NCBI GenBank assembly: GCA_947396885.1
Contig: OX377202.1
Location: 57,376,034-57,440,033, forward strand
DNA from: Heligmosomoides polygyrus polygyrus
Taxonomy: Eukaryota > Nematoda > Chromadorea > Rhabditida > Heligmosomidae
Length of the DNA stretch: 64,000 nt
Reading direction: 5' to 3'
The position numbers and the translations under genes are program-made. The notes under the pieces were generated by a model. The model saw only the letters and a program-made list of their open reading frames with translations. It had not been told where the DNA came from and ran no database searches. This document shows positions 1 to 12,430 of this stretch, in pieces; position 1 is the stretch's first letter; each line of letters starts with the position of its first letter.

Positions 1-886
1 CTGCGAAGCTTCCGCACCTGCACAGATTATTTCACAGAAGTCACACTGTCTACTGAAACGGCTTTGAGCGCTCATCTCTGCTAGAGTTTAGGTAAGGAGT
101 GCGCTGCGTGACTCCGCACCATTAAATGGGCTAAATCTGTGACGTTCCAGAGTGCTAGGCTGAACCCACGGAACAGCAAGAATCTGCGCAGCTGCCACGG
201 GGACCAGAATTTGGATAAAGATGCATGGATCCTGCACAGTGAATGATCTCTACATGATGGAAGGAAGAGGCTATTGCTATCGCCAGCGCAGTTGTCATGG
301 CACCTCGAAGCAGTCAAATGTGAAAGCAGATCGAAAGTGAATATGCTAAAAAACAGCCTCAGTGGATTGACATTCGAGCATGTTTAGGAGCAACAAAATG
401 TTCCGCCACAATAAGTTCAGTATTGGAGCGACACCTTAAAGCACCTTTGAAGAGGAACATAGCGACTACTGAAAGGCAGCTATACTACGTACGTAGTCTA
501 TGTATGTAGCAGCGTCTTGCAGGGCCGTTAGAGAATCAAATCAGGTCACCAATTTCCTGTTCGCGGAGCAAATTTCTGTGCCAGTGGCACGACGGACATG
601 CTCGCATGTAGAACAGAAGAACCAAAATCAATTACGAGGCGCGTAGAGCTAGACCCAAACGAATTAGATTAATCTGGAAGTCGTCCTCGAAAGGCGCAAA
701 AACTCGAATTATGCGTCTACACCGAGTGGCCCTTGGTGCCGATGATCAAAGCGAGAACGATGTTTCATCAACCCAATGGGTCGAACGCTTTCGAAAGGCA
801 AAACACAAATATGGAACAGGGTATGCAAAAAGGATAGAGGATAAGGATATGTAAATGTGTATATACACATATATGCATATATACTA
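1..886. other. no recognisable feature
   Basis: No family or gene is recognised. Short ORFs lack recognisable domains. A TA-rich stretch (about 857-885) leads into the next element. Confidence 0.5.
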
Positions 887-1810
887 TTTTCACGTCGGTT
901 TGGGCACTTTTCAAATCAAATTGGACACTATACACGTCAAGTTGGACACTCTTCTAATTGTAAGCTAACCTAAGACTTTTCAAATCAAAGCGAACTCTGC
1001 CAAATCGAAGTGAGCTTCTACTACTAGAGACTCTCCAAAAATGCTAGAATAATTTATTTTTTGTTTAAAGAAAATTATAGTACAACTTTTTTTGAAGGTT
1101 TGATTCACTTCCCAATAAGAGAACACATAATTTAAAATTTAATAAGGATTTTATTGTTTAAAAAACATTGATTTAGGCTTGTTTTAAAGAGCAGGAAGGC
1201 GGAGAGAAGAGCAGAGCACATTTTTTTTGAGCATATTTTATATTGCCAAAACAGAGATTGCGCCATGCCCCGTCCGAAACTTCGCGATTTTTATTCGATG
1301 GATAACAAAATTTCTGTTTTCATGCAGTGTCACACCTGCAAGCAGTGCAGGATGAACAATTATCAAAAACTTTCATGTATTAACTTTTTTGCTGCATATA
1401 AGCAGTATTTACACTATCAATCAAATAAGCGTTGCATTGATCTTTTTGAGTGCGTGGCGCGATTCAGTCTTTTGATAAACGACATTAATGTTGTTTTGCT
1501 GCGCTTTAACATAAAATTTAAATTATTCTTTTATTCGGAAAGTAAAAATTTTATATAATTGTTCCACTCATTCGGGCAGCTGAAGTGAAAAAAAATAAAA
1601 AAAGTTATTCTAAGTTTTCTTTAGACAAAAAATTATTCTGATCATCTTGAAATTTTTTTAGTTTAATCTATATAAAGCTCGTTTCGATTTGGAAGACGTT
1701 CAATTTGATTTCAAAGTTCATGGGCCAGTTAGGCCAGCTTAGAAGGACGTCCAATTTGACGTGAAAAGGGCCCAATTTGGTTCGAAAAGTGTCCAATTTG
1801 ATGTGAGAAT
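887..1810. mobile_element. Non-autonomous DNA element with 21-bp-repeat termini (copy 1)
   Basis: The two ends are inverted copies of each other, and each is built of three consecutive 21-bp direct repeats (887-907, 908-928, 929-949; and 1747-1767, 1768-1788, 1789-1810). The repeat core reads CAAATTGGACAC with CACGTC or CAAATC before it. The interior (about 1140-1560) carries the motif ATTTTTATTCGAT and later ACTATCAATCAAATAA, also found in the tandem arrays at 27.3 and 59.6 kb. A related copy lies at about 39400-40870 and another end abuts the sequence gap at 24588. The only ORF (1265-1558) has no recognisable domain. Repeated transposase-binding sites would explain the 21-bp units, but that is inference. 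Confidence 0.7.
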
Positions 1811-2589
1811 GGTATATGTGCTCAAATGCAGCAACTCTGGGTGCAAGGAGTTACACGATATCTACTAGCGGTGGTTCCTAGATGGGGTAATTTCACGGTT
1901 GCCGACTAGAATACTGCCAGCACCTCAATAAGTCGCTGCTGAGTGGGCCCTACAGTAGCGCCTCCTGGTTGGCCAGGTGAGCGGTGTTCTGCTACCAGAC
2001 CAAAGACGTACCTTGTGCACGATGTTGGCCTCATCGCTTGGAGGCGCAGTCTCTACGGCTGGCGACGAGCGAGACCGTCGAGAGCCGATCCGTCGAAATG
2101 AAGCGTCCCGACGCACCTGGAACCACCTTAGTCAGGGTCAGACACCTCAGCCAGGATCAGGCGTGGGACCCAATGTTTGCCAAACATCTACGACCGTCCC
2201 CCCTTAGGGGCCAATTTGATACGCCCCACTTGTCTACAACACACTTTCTTCTTATCTTTCCTCGTTTTCAGATATTTAGGGTGGTTTTTGTAAGTTGTAC
2301 TTCATAAGTTAAACTTTCCGGTGTGGTTTCGACTTGTGAAAATAAAGGGAGGGGTGGGGGGGGGGGCGTGGAGATTCGCGTGAAAATTTGTTCGCAGATA
2401 GAGTCATGTTGAGAAAGTATGAAATTGAATCCAATAGGGATTTGAATGCTGACTGCGATACAGTAAAGAAATAGAGATTTTCTGGAGGCCATCTTCGACT
2501 CACTCGCAACTGGTTCCAACAAAATTTCATTGACAATATTCTACTTGGACGAGCAACATCTAGATCTGACGCTGTACTATACGACTGCC
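1811..2589. other. no recognisable feature; G-run
   Basis: Nothing recognised apart from a G-rich run at about 2346-2368. Overlapping short ORFs at 1925-2307 in three frames look like chance in GC-richer DNA. Confidence 0.5.
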
Positions 2590-3530
2590 TTTAGTTAGTA
2601 ATGGTAGTTAAGGAACGTTTTTCTAAGAATCAGAACATTTTTACAATGCACAAAGATTTTCGAAGCGCTCTTCGAATCAATCAAGGGTCGAAATCGAGGG
2701 CTTGACTTGTCACGAAAATAAATTTTTCCATCCAGAGAGATCGTTAGGAGTTGAAATGGTACCCCAAAAACGTTCAAGCCCTGATTATCACACCGTAAAA
2801 AATTAAGTTTTTCCGTAACGATCCTCGATATGTTTAGGCTGGACGACTTAAAATCATCATTTTTCATTAAACAAATTTTTCTGTCTGAAGCGGAAGACTT
2901 ATAGAGCAGAAATTTTGCCTACAACAACTTCAAGCCTTTTTTAACACAGTGGGAAGAATTAAGTTGTTTTTGTAGCAACCTTTTGTATGATAAAATCTTC
3001 TGTGGTCTAATTTTGCATCCATTGTTGGAAAAAATCAGTCCCGTCCATATCCTAAGCCCCTATAGAAAAGCTTGATTTCTTAATGAACAATGAAATGCTT
3101 AGAATTCTACGGAGTACAATTCCATCTTCATTGTTTCCTTCAGAAAGAGGGAAATTTATTTCCCTATATCTGGAGGAAACAGACTTGGCATGCGTCCGAA
3201 AAAGTCGGAGAAAGTAGGCCTGCATCTCAGCCGTTACGGCCCGGAGAGTTTTTAGGGTTAAAAAATAAAAGCGCGCTAGGAAATATAAGAAAAGGCAACT
3301 CTTTTTCCTGAGAACTAGGTTCTGAAGTAGCGCATTCTATGAGGAACATGTATGTGGGGTTCGATTTGTCACTGTGTTTTGTCAGTATTCGAACAAAACT
3401 CGAACCCCCTCGGTTAAGACTCCGGTACCGATCGAAGAGCGCTTCAAAAACTTTTGCGCGCTGTAAAAATCTGAACAATGTAACAAACATTTTAACTGCC
3501 ATAAGCAATTAACATTGAAATTCAAAGAAT
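2590..3530. repeat. Degenerate PAL-family inverted repeat
   Basis: The edges are inverted homologues: the segment with CGAAGCGCTCTTCGAA near 2655 recurs in reverse near 3430-3450. Blocks match the arms of the large palindrome at 15.06-17.43 kb, for example the words around cleft segments at 2700-2850. It is a decayed copy of that family and no protein is supported. Confidence 0.55.
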
Positions 3531-4845
3531 ACAGTTTCAGATGTCGTTTCAAAGATTTCGCTCTTTCATATGGAGAAATGCGCTATGCTATGAAATTCTG
3601 CGGAAGCAGGCAACAATTGACTCCGGCGTAGTTGATTCAAAGACCGCTCCAGAAAAACTTTCATTAAGAGCTCAGAATCCAAAACTCGCTGAGATTCGAT
3701 TCCGTAATCGTAACATGTCTCCTTCAGCAAACAAAGTTGTGTGTGAATCGCCCTAAGCGAAAGCCATAACTGGAAGGAACAACTATCAAGAAATATAAAA
3801 ATCCCTGAAAAAATTAGTTAGTCAAAAACCTAAAGATCTGAAAGGTTACGAGACAGTCCTCTCCTAAAGCCTGACCTTAGCCCACCAGGAGAGGGCTTCG
3901 CCTATCGGACTCACATGGCCGTTTCCCTTGGACTCATCACCGACAGGTTCCTCAACTCGAACGACGACGCTGGATTCTGCTGCCATTGGCAACACCCTGT
4001 CTCCTGCTCGAGACTCCGAAAATCTTCTCGCTTCTGTTGAATTGTCCGTAAACGACGGAAGCTGGCTTTGTTTCCTGCAATAGAGCTGACCCTTCAAGAA
4101 AGAATATCTGCGAATGCACTGAGCGCTCTATATAACGACACGTATGAATAGCAGAAACGATTTCGGACGAACAGCATCGGCAGAAATGTTCGATCGTTAT
4201 ACGATAAATTGGACAGCTGCTAGGGCAAATTAACAACAATAAATCTTTCGTGAAACGGCCTGACGCAGAATTCACTTTTAAAATGGCCCTAATAAGGCCG
4301 GTTGCTTATTGGGGAATGTGAGGAACCTCACCATAATAGTTTTTACAGCACGGGCCATTGGAACTAGGATCCCGCTTTTCCCATTCCCCTACAGAACATT
4401 GCTGGATGCACCATGCACTCGCCGGTTCATAAGGAGGTTGCATGATTTTTCGTTTTTCAACCGATCCCAGGCTTTGAAAACTCTACGTTGCTGCCCAATA
4501 GGATCACCCAAAGAGTTTTGAGCAAGCCTTATGCTTCCATCGATCGATACGCTGTGATATGCTCATGGAAATAAAGACAAGATTCATCTGATATTCGTCG
4601 AGGGCATTCGTTGGAAGTAATCCATGACGGGCCAAACATCGCCAATTTTTGAGGTTTTATATCCAGCAAACATATTCCTGACGCAAATGACGCATCCATA
4701 CTTGTGTTTGCATGAGACACAAGCTTTGACTCAGCTTCTATAAGCAATGCTCTGCATGCAGAACCGCTGATCGACAAAGCGAATTTTATGAAGAGCCGTT
4801 CTCTGTCCTTCATCGTGTTCACATTATACATATGCTCTCGCAAAA
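3531..4845. other. no recognisable feature
   Basis: No domain, RNA gene or clean repeat boundary was recognised. Short ORFs on both strands overlap each other and lack family motifs. Confidence 0.45.
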
Positions 4846-5015
4846 ATTTCAAATATTCGAATGGTTTCGAATACCGAAAACTTTCGAGCATTCGAAATCG
4901 AATACATTCGAAAAACGCAATTTTTTGACTACTCGAAATCGAACACATTCGAAAAACGCAATTTTTCGAGTAGTCGAATTCGAATATTCGATTCGAATAC
5001 TCGAATTCGAATGAA
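4846..5015. repeat. ATTCGAA-type minisatellite
   Basis: Imperfect tandem and palindromic repetition of TTCGAA/ATTCGA words with two copies of a longer unit (ACATTCGAAAAACGCAA). It explains the repetitive residues in the 213-codon minus-strand ORF that crosses it. Similar words recur at 57.80-57.92 kb, just outside LIR5. Confidence 0.75.
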
Positions 5016-5824
5016 AAATCAGGCTGTCTGAAAGACATGATAGACGACAGCCTGGATGAAAAATGGAAGCAATACATAACGGATTCCTTCCTAGTTAAGC
5101 ACGAGCTTTTTATCGACAGGTTTCTCATAAACCCCTTGTTCATTGTAAAAACAAGGTGGAAAACGTACACATAGTGGGATCAAAGAGCACATGGAAGGAT
5201 CTAATTCCGTTGTTTACTGAAATACGAATTTTTCCAAAGGAGTACCTGTGAGTTGTAAGGTGCTACTCATGAGGAACAAACGAAAAGTTTACAAGACATT
5301 TGAAGGGGAAGCAGTCTTTTTGAGCCACTGCATGCTTCTGGGTCACTTCAGAATGATCATTTTTGGAATTGGTGGGTGACTGGCAGCTAATGACGGACCG
5401 ACGACGAAGTATTACCTGTAAATCTGCAAATCTGGCGTGCTCGTCTAAAAACGTGAAATATCACACTCTCAATTTTGCGACCACAAAGTGTATTACAGGT
5501 AGCTAAGAATAGACCAGCCGTCAGGACGGTCTCATATCTTTCTGGTGATTCATCCAAGTAAGTGGTAGAAACAGATATTTCTTATTTGCGAAGGACTTGC
5601 GAATGTAACTATTCTCCAGCCAACATATTGATAATTGATTAATTTTGTCGAATCTCAACCGCCTAATTTTTTCGCGGATGGAACAAGTCGACGGGAGGCG
5701 AATTGGCAAGAGTGTGCTGATTCGAACGGTAATTACTTCGACTAAATCCAAGAAGATTTGAGAAAGTTATGGTAGTTCAAAGTGAAGCATTCAAAACGCC
5801 GAGAACTTCCCGAACAACCTAATA
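5016..5824. other. no recognised gene; short uninterrupted plus-strand reading frame
   Basis: The plus strand from about 5022 to 5171 reads open in one frame, with plausible protein-like composition (KDMIDDSLDEKW, then VKHELFIDRFLINPLF), but no start, partner exon or known domain can be named. It could be a transposase relic. The rest holds nothing recognised. Confidence 0.3.
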
Positions 5825-7470
5825 TCCTACTATCCTACTATAAACAAACGAGAACGGTCGTTAATCTGTGAGTGAGTGAGTGCGTGTGTGGGTGTGTGTC
5901 CTTGTTGCACAGAAGTGCCAAAGGAGTGTGCTGGGAGGAAGTATGGGAAGGGGAGGGGGGGGGGGCGGGGTTGTAGTTTTCACCAGTTCAACTGTTGCAG
6001 TTGTCGACAGCCGTCCATGTTCAGACGACATGTCACCAATGTCGCGCAAAGGACGTTCAGGTTGAGAAGAGGTGTCATCGATGTCGCGCTAGGGGTTCCG
6101 GATTCCCATGACGTGTCAACGATGTCGCGCAAAGCACGTCCGTCTTGAGAAGACGTCACTGACGTCGCTCATCAGGTGCCTGGATTCAGAAGAGGTGTCA
6201 CCAATGTCGCGAAAGGCCTTCCAGATTCAGACGACGTGTCACCGATGTCGCGCAAAGCACGTTCGGGTTGAGAACACATGTCACCAACGTTGTTCAACAG
6301 TGTTCGTCCGTGTTCGGAAGAAGTCCCCCACCTTCTTCAACATGCGTCCGGGTTTAGAGGAGGCATCAGCGATGTGGGTCAACAGGTGTTTGGGTTCAGA
6401 AGACGTGTCACCGATGTCCAACCAAGGACGTTCGTGTTGAGGAGAGGTGTCACCGATGTCGCGCGAGGGTTCCGGATTCAGACGACATGTTACCAGTGAA
6501 GGTGGGACCAGTAATGGGAGACCGGTGAAGGGTGGGTTCAAATAGGGGGACCGGTGAAGGGCTGACCAACAAAGGAGGGACCAGTGGATGTGGGACCAGC
6601 AATGGGGATCGGTAAGGGGGATCCAGTGAAAGGGAACCGGTGAAGGATGGGGAGGGATCCACTGAAGAGGGGATCGCTGAGGAACGGACCAGTAATGGGG
6701 ACCGGTGAAGGGGGGGGGGCAGTGAAGGGGGATCGGTAGAATGTTAACCAGTGAAGAGGAGACCAGGTGAAGGGGTAGGGGTCCAATGAAAGGGAACCGG
6801 TGAAGGAGGGGGAGGGGTCCAGTGAAGGGGGTCCGGTAGAATGTTGACCAGTGAAAAAGAGACCAGGTGAAGGGGTAGGGGTCCAATGAAAGGGAACCGG
6901 TGAAGGAGGGGGAGGGGTCCAGTGAAGGGGGTCCGGTAGAATGTTGACCAGTGAAAAAGAGACCAGGTGAAGGGGCACCAGTGAGGAAGGTACCAGTAAT
7001 GGGGATCGGTGAATGGGGGAAGGGGTCCAGTAAAGGGGGGACCGGAAAAGGGTTGATGAATAAAAGGGGCACCAGTGAGGGTGGGACCAGTAATGAGGAT
7101 CGGTGAAGGATGGGATGACCAGCGAAGAGGGGACCGGTAAAGGAAGGTCCAGTGAAGGTGGGAGCAGTAGTAGGGATCGACGAAGGGAAGGGGGGGGGGA
7201 CCAGTGAAGGGTGAACCGGGAAAGGGCTGACAATAAAGGGGAACCAGTGATAAGGTAGCAATTAAGGGGGGGGGGGTCCAGTGAAGGTGATGGACCTGTT
7301 TTGCCCTATTCCGCTATACCATTCTATATAGCAAAACCAGTTTTTTAAATGAATTAGAGAATTCCTAAAAAGGAGAAGAAGACGTTCGGGGTGTTCTATT
7401 TTCCGTGTTTGGGGCGAAGCCCCAACCAGACGTTTGGCGGCCGGCAGGCCGTCGAACGTCTGGTATACAT
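5825..7470 (+). repeat. Left arm of a large composite inverted repeat, mostly minisatellite
   Basis: The segment begins with TCCTACTATCC and a block containing GAGAACGGTCG. It then runs through a G-run (5957-5970), a ~52-bp tandem array (about 6010-6490; unit core GTGTCACCGATGTCGCGC), a second minisatellite (about 6490-7285) of short units such as ACCAGTGAAGGGG and GACCGGTGAAGG, and a unique tail. It ends in a hairpin whose outer stem is ACCAGACGTT/AACGTCTGGT (7432-7471). The same order occurs inverted at 10676-11985. The proline-rich 326-codon ORF on the minus strand is a translation of the minisatellite and not a gene. Confidence 0.75.
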
Positions 7471-7660
7471 ATATAAGCGAGAACCGACGTTTGTCTGTCT
7501 GTCTGACTCTCTGTTCTGTTCTGTTTGTTTGCACAGGAGTGCTGGAGGAGTGTGTTGAGGGAGAGTGTGGGGATAGGTGGGGGGGGGGGGGGGTTGTAGT
7601 TGTACAACGTGCCTGGCGACTCAGTAGACGTGCCGAACACGTTGCCCAACGTGAGAACGC
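7450..7660 (+). repeat. Second 5' end of the same composite repeat
   Basis: Directly after the terminal hairpin of the left arm, the beginning of the unit occurs again: TATATAAGCGAGAACCGACG, a TCTG run, GAGTGCTGGAGGAGTG, then a G-run (7580-7594) and TTGTAGTT. This matches 5840-6000. Two units therefore lie head to tail, the second truncated. Confidence 0.65.
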
Positions 7661-8073
7661 CTAAGATAAACTTGCGGAAGTGAAGAACGGATTCATGCAA
7701 AAATACGCAGCAGGACTTTATGATTTACAAAAACTGATTTGGCACTCACAGCACGACCCGTCGCCTGCGCGACGCGGCAGTAACCAAAGGCCTTTCCGTA
7801 GATTAGTGGTATTGCAAGGTCACGAGAAGCGCGCATGTGCGAGAGACGCCATTAGGCGTGTCGGAGCACTTGGTTTTTAAATATATTTCAACAATTTAGG
7901 AGGTTTCCAATACCATAGGATGAAGCGCGTGAACGCGTGTCGCATGTCGCATATTTCGAGGCATGTCGTCATATACATATGTAAGTAGATGAGAAGCAGA
8001 CTCAATTCAACTCAAGTACCTCAATAGTTAAAAAGGCGCATATGCAGTACAATCGCGTGCGTGCTCTGCTCAT
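7661..8073. other. no recognisable feature
   Basis: Between the truncated repeat unit and the MITE. Nothing recognised. Confidence 0.45.
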
Positions 8074-8076
8074 TTA

Positions 8077-8418
8077 AGGCCCCCGCAGACTTCTGCGGCG
8101 AGCGGCGGGCGAAATCGCTGAGCGGCGACGACGAACGGCGAAACCGCTGAGCGCGACTGGTGCTTAACAATAACGCGCCCCGATGACGATCGCGCGCCCG
8201 CATCGACCGTCTCCGTTCTGGATCCCGCCGCGAAAGGGCAGAGCGCAGAGCGCATACAGACAGACGCTGGAGCGGCGCCGCCGGGTGGAATGATTCAAGT
8301 CATTTCCGCCAGCGACGCCGCCGGTGCCGCTGGCGGCGCCGCTGGAGGCGAGCTCTGCGTCTCTGCCCTATGGTTAAGCATAGGGCAGCGGCGACGCCAC
8401 AAAAGTCTGCGGGGGCCT
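8077..8418. mobile_element. GC-rich MITE, PIF/Harbinger-like
   Basis: A 342-bp element with 16-bp perfect terminal inverted repeats (AGGCCCCCGCAGACTT at 8077-8092; complement at 8403-8418), flanked on both sides by TTA (8074-8076, 8419-8421). A 3-bp TWA/TTA duplication is typical of PIF/Harbinger elements, and the family call rests on that. The interior is much more GC-rich than its surroundings, with repeated GCGGCG words and no coding capacity, so it would depend on a transposase elsewhere. Confidence 0.8.
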
Positions 8419-8421
8419 TTA

Positions 8422-9714
8422 GTGATTGAAAAAATGCACGAAAAAGCGTGGGAAAATGAAGGAGGGGGACTATATAGTCACGGTAGGCGAATTGCAGCGC
8501 CTCACAGTAGGAGTGATGAAGCTGTTTTTTTCACCCGAAAAGTGAAGTGGGCTGGATGATACGGTAAGCAATCAAATCCCGACGCAAAAAGTCGACCTAA
8601 GGGAAACTCGCAGCGAACTATGGGTTCGTTTCGGTTCGTCGCCTAGTGGGTAGAAGAGCAGAGCAAACAGCGGACACGGGACGGTGATCTTGAGGAGGGA
8701 GAAGTGAGCTGCTGCCGCCGCTGTTTGCAGCAAGGTCATCAATACAAATCACCGTCTTGGTCCCGACATATGGTCATGAATGTGAGTGGGGAGCAGACCA
8801 CAGCGAGGCTGATGAGACTGACCGAGAGAAATGGATCAAGGGCAGCTCTATGGGGCCAGGTTGCCAACAAGCGGAGAGACCAATGGGCCGTGAATTCTTC
8901 TTCTAAACAGTTTTCTTCATGAATGACTAGAGCGCCAGTTATTCGTATCCGCCTCGAAAACTATCCGAAGTACGTGGGTCTACCGGGGGTTATGGAAAAG
9001 AAGGGTCCATTCTACCAGCAGCTAGCTCTGACATGCACAAGATCGTAGCCATGAGGAGTGCGGGATCTCACGTTCCATCGGCACTCTTTGAATCAGACCG
9101 AAAGCTGCCAGTGCGAAGAGATTCCTCTCGAGCAAGGTGGTGCAACGGTTCTACTCTCCACACTGGAACTTCTCACTGTAAGCTTCGCACTTCACACTCG
9201 GTGGAGTGATACTTGTCAGGCTTATTGTTACCGCCTCTATCCGCTGATTAACTACGACCTTCTTGCTGTCCGCGCTCACTCCTTGCCGTTCCTCATTGCG
9301 GCTGCGTTGGCAAAGTAAAAATCAAAAGAAAACCACACTCACGAATGCTTGACATTATGCAGGCGAAACACTGTAACCATCGTGTTCTCTCGAACATCCT
9401 ATTCTCTCTATAATAGGATTTTTCACCTCCATTTAATAAGGTACGATCATCTGCCGACCATGTTTACATTAAACCCGTAAGTGAACTGCGCCAGTTCTCT
9501 CTGCTTCACCCGTCTAGGTCTCACACCAGTTCTGATCACTCATCACTCATTTGGGAAACTCCTAAATCTTTATTGCGAGAGCTGAGCTGTAGAAGCCGGC
9601 TCATTATTACGTCGAATTCCACAGCTTTCGCTCTCTTGCCGCAGCCAAAACGGTTCATACGACAGGTTGGGACGTGGCTTTCCGCATTAGCACGCTGAGC
9701 AATGCTCAGCAAGA
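8422..9714. other. no recognisable feature
   Basis: Several short ORFs (for example 8704-8922, 9058-9318) have no recognisable domains. No repeats with clean ends were seen. Confidence 0.45.
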
Positions 9715-9935
9715 TATTGGATCCGACGCCGATTTTCCGGATAATCGGATGATTCGGATAGGCCATTTTTCAAACTCGGATCTTCAAATGATTCAGATGA
9801 GGCGAATTCTGAAAACCCCGGATGATCGGATGATTCGGATGAGGGTTACTTTCGATTAGGCGTATTTTCGGATGATTCAGAAAAATGATTTTTCTTTGGA
9901 TCGGATTTCGGCTATCCGATTCGGATAACACCGGA
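9715..9935. repeat. CGGAT/GATTCGGAT minisatellite
   Basis: Irregular tandem words GGATGATTCGGAT, CCGGATAATCGG and related forms. The same word family recurs at about 13013-13150. Confidence 0.75.
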
Positions 9936-10675
9936 TAATGAGTCGTAATAGGGTAGACAATTTTTTCAGTATGGAGTGAATTAGAAGAGTATATCAGTTA
10001 TAAGAATCTTTAAAAACGAAAAATCGCCAAGGAAAATTAGCAAAATCGTCAAAACTAGAATTAATAGGAGATAGGCGAACATGATGACCCAACAAAAACC
10101 TTAGGCGATATTAATTGGCAACAGCGCTGGGGGAGGGGTGCCATTTAATAACACTGCTATATACCACATGTGGTAATCCTCGTAATTAGGATTTTTTTGC
10201 CGAACTGGCACGATGTATAATTTCGCATGATCGCACTGGACAAATTCTGAAGTGGGTGGATGTTCATCTGCAAATACATACACTCCAAATAATTGTGAAG
10301 TTTAGTTCGAAAACGTTCTGTTATCTATGAGCAGTGTGCGTAACAGTGATTTACTGATTTTGGCAGTAAATCGTAAATCTGGACCTTTGATGAGCAAGAA
10401 CACAGATCAAGCACACTCGTTTTCAATCTGTGCGCCGCATATAAGAGATCAATACGCGAGTTGCGTCTATGTGTGGGCTGTGAAATGGCATACATTCTTC
10501 GCTCTCGTTTTCGTATATAATTCTTACTAGACGTAGAGCGGCCTACTGGCAGCCAAACATCTGGTTGGAAGCTTCGCCAATAACCCCGATAATACAGCAT
10601 CTTGACCGCAGCTCTTATTCTTTTCAACTTTGATCCTTCTTCGCTTTATTTCAGCCAGAAGTGTTCTAAAATATT
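9936..10675. other. no recognisable feature
   Basis: Nothing recognised. Short ORFs only. Confidence 0.45.
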
Positions 10676-11985
10676 ATATAGAACCAGACGTTCAACGGCC
10701 TGACGGCGGCCAAATGTCTGGTTGGGGCTTTACTCCAAACCCGGAGAACAGAACACCCCGAAGGTCTTCTTCTCCTCTTTAGACCTTCTCTAATTCATTA
10801 CAGTAAAAAAACTAGTTTTGCTATATAGAATAGTATAGCGGAATAGGGCAAAACAAGTCCGTCACCTTCACTGGACCCCCCTTAACTGCTACCTTATCAC
10901 TGATTCCCCTTTATTGTCAGCCCTTTTCCGGTTCACGCTTCACCGGTCCTCCCTTCCCTTCGTCGGTCCCTACTACTGCTCCCACCTTCACTGGACCTTC
11001 CCTTACTGGTCCCCTCTTCGCTGGTCATCCTATCCTTCACCGATCCTCATTACTGGTCCCACCCTCACTGGTCCCCTTTTATTCATCAACCCTTTTCCGG
11101 TCCCCCTTCACTGGACCCCTTCCCCCCATTCACCGATCCCCATTACTGGTACCTTCCTCACCGGTACCCCCTTCACCTGTCTCCTTTGCACTGGTCAACA
11201 TTCTACCGGTCCCCCTTCACTGGACCCCCCCCCCCCCCTTCACCGGTCCCCATTACTGATCCGTTCCTCAGCGATCCCCTCATCAGTGGACCCCTCCCCC
11301 TTCACCTGGTCTCCTCTTTACTGGTTAACATTCTACCGATCCCCCTTCACTGGACCCCCCCCCCCCCCCTTCACCGGTCCCCATTACTGATCCGTTCCTC
11401 AGCGATCCCCTCATCAGTAGACCCCTCCCCATCCTTCACCGGTTCCCCTTCACTGGATCCTAACTCACAGGTCCCCATTGCTGGTCCCACCTTCACTGGT
11501 CCCTCCTTTATTGGTCAGCCCTTTACCGGTCTCATTTATTTGAACCCCACCCTTCACCGGTCCCCCCTTACTGGCTCCACCTTCACTGGTAACACGTCGT
11601 CTGAATCCGGAACCCTCGCGCGACATCGGTGACACCTCTCCTCAACCCGAACGTCCTTGGTTGGACATCGGTGACACGTCTTCTGAACCCAGACACCTGT
11701 TGACCCACATCGCTGACGCCTCTTCTAAACCCGGACGCATGTTGAAGAAGGTGGGGGACATCTCTTCCCAACCTGCACCTCCTTTGCGCGACATCGGTGA
11801 CATGTCATCTGAAGATGGACGCCTGTCGACAACTTCAACAGTTGACAACTGATGACAACTACAGCTCCCGACCCCCCCCCCCATCCCCAATACCACTCCT
11901 TCAGCAGTTCTGTGCAAACAAACACACACTCACTCACACAGACAAACGACCGTTCTCGCTTATATATAGTAGGATAAGACAGTAG
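10676..11985 (-). repeat. Right arm of the large composite inverted repeat
   Basis: Inverted counterpart of 5825-7470. It holds the hairpin with ACCAGACGTT at 10683, then the unique tail, the CACTGGACC/CACCGGTCC minisatellite (about 10865-11590) with two C-runs near 11226-11240 and 11356-11370, the ~52-bp array (about 11590-11850), another C-run (11872-11882), and the terminal AACGACCGTTCTCGC before 11975. Arm lengths differ (about 1.65 versus 1.3 kb), as expected where minisatellites change copy number. Confidence 0.75.
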
Positions 11986-12430
11986 GATATGATATGATGC
12001 TGTTTTCAAAACGGATTCTATGAATACTGTCAACCCTCAATCACATTCATGCGATGTACACTCCCAAATGTGATCCCGACTCTGTGTAGAGGCAAACACA
12101 TGCAGGCAGTCCCGATTATTATATAGGATCTTGCGATTCCCACTCAGAAGCGTCTAATCGGCATAAAAAGGGATAAAATTAATCGGTATTGGTCGGCCAT
12201 TCGATACTGTTTGTTGTGCGGTGGCACACACAGTCGACCGAACCTATACCGGTGATTTTCCCCAACTGTGAATATTTGTATACGTATGTACACGCGCGTT
12301 CTGGCTAATTCGTAGGGTAGAGGATGACGGAGATGGCTCGCCTTCCGAATCTGGCCACTCGTTGCGTAACGGCTATAACATCTCTTCTCAACCAGGATGC
12401 TAGTTAAAGACATGTATAGCACTTTCTGTG
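11986..12430. other. no recognisable feature
   Basis: Sequence between the composite repeat and a diverged stretch of its ~52-bp array. Nothing recognised. Confidence 0.4.

Noticed and set aside
4529..5170. 213-codon ORF, minus strand
   Set aside because: It crosses the ATTCGAA minisatellite, has no domain, and the opposite strand is as open.
6010..6490. CRISPR-like regular spacing of repeats
   Set aside because: The units are contiguous and diverging with no unique spacers, in a eukaryotic context; it is a minisatellite.
6281..7261. 326-codon proline-rich ORF, minus strand
   Set aside because: It is the translation of the ACCAGTGAAGGGG-type minisatellite; another frame is open too (6538-7233), and the mirrored arm gives the same artefact.
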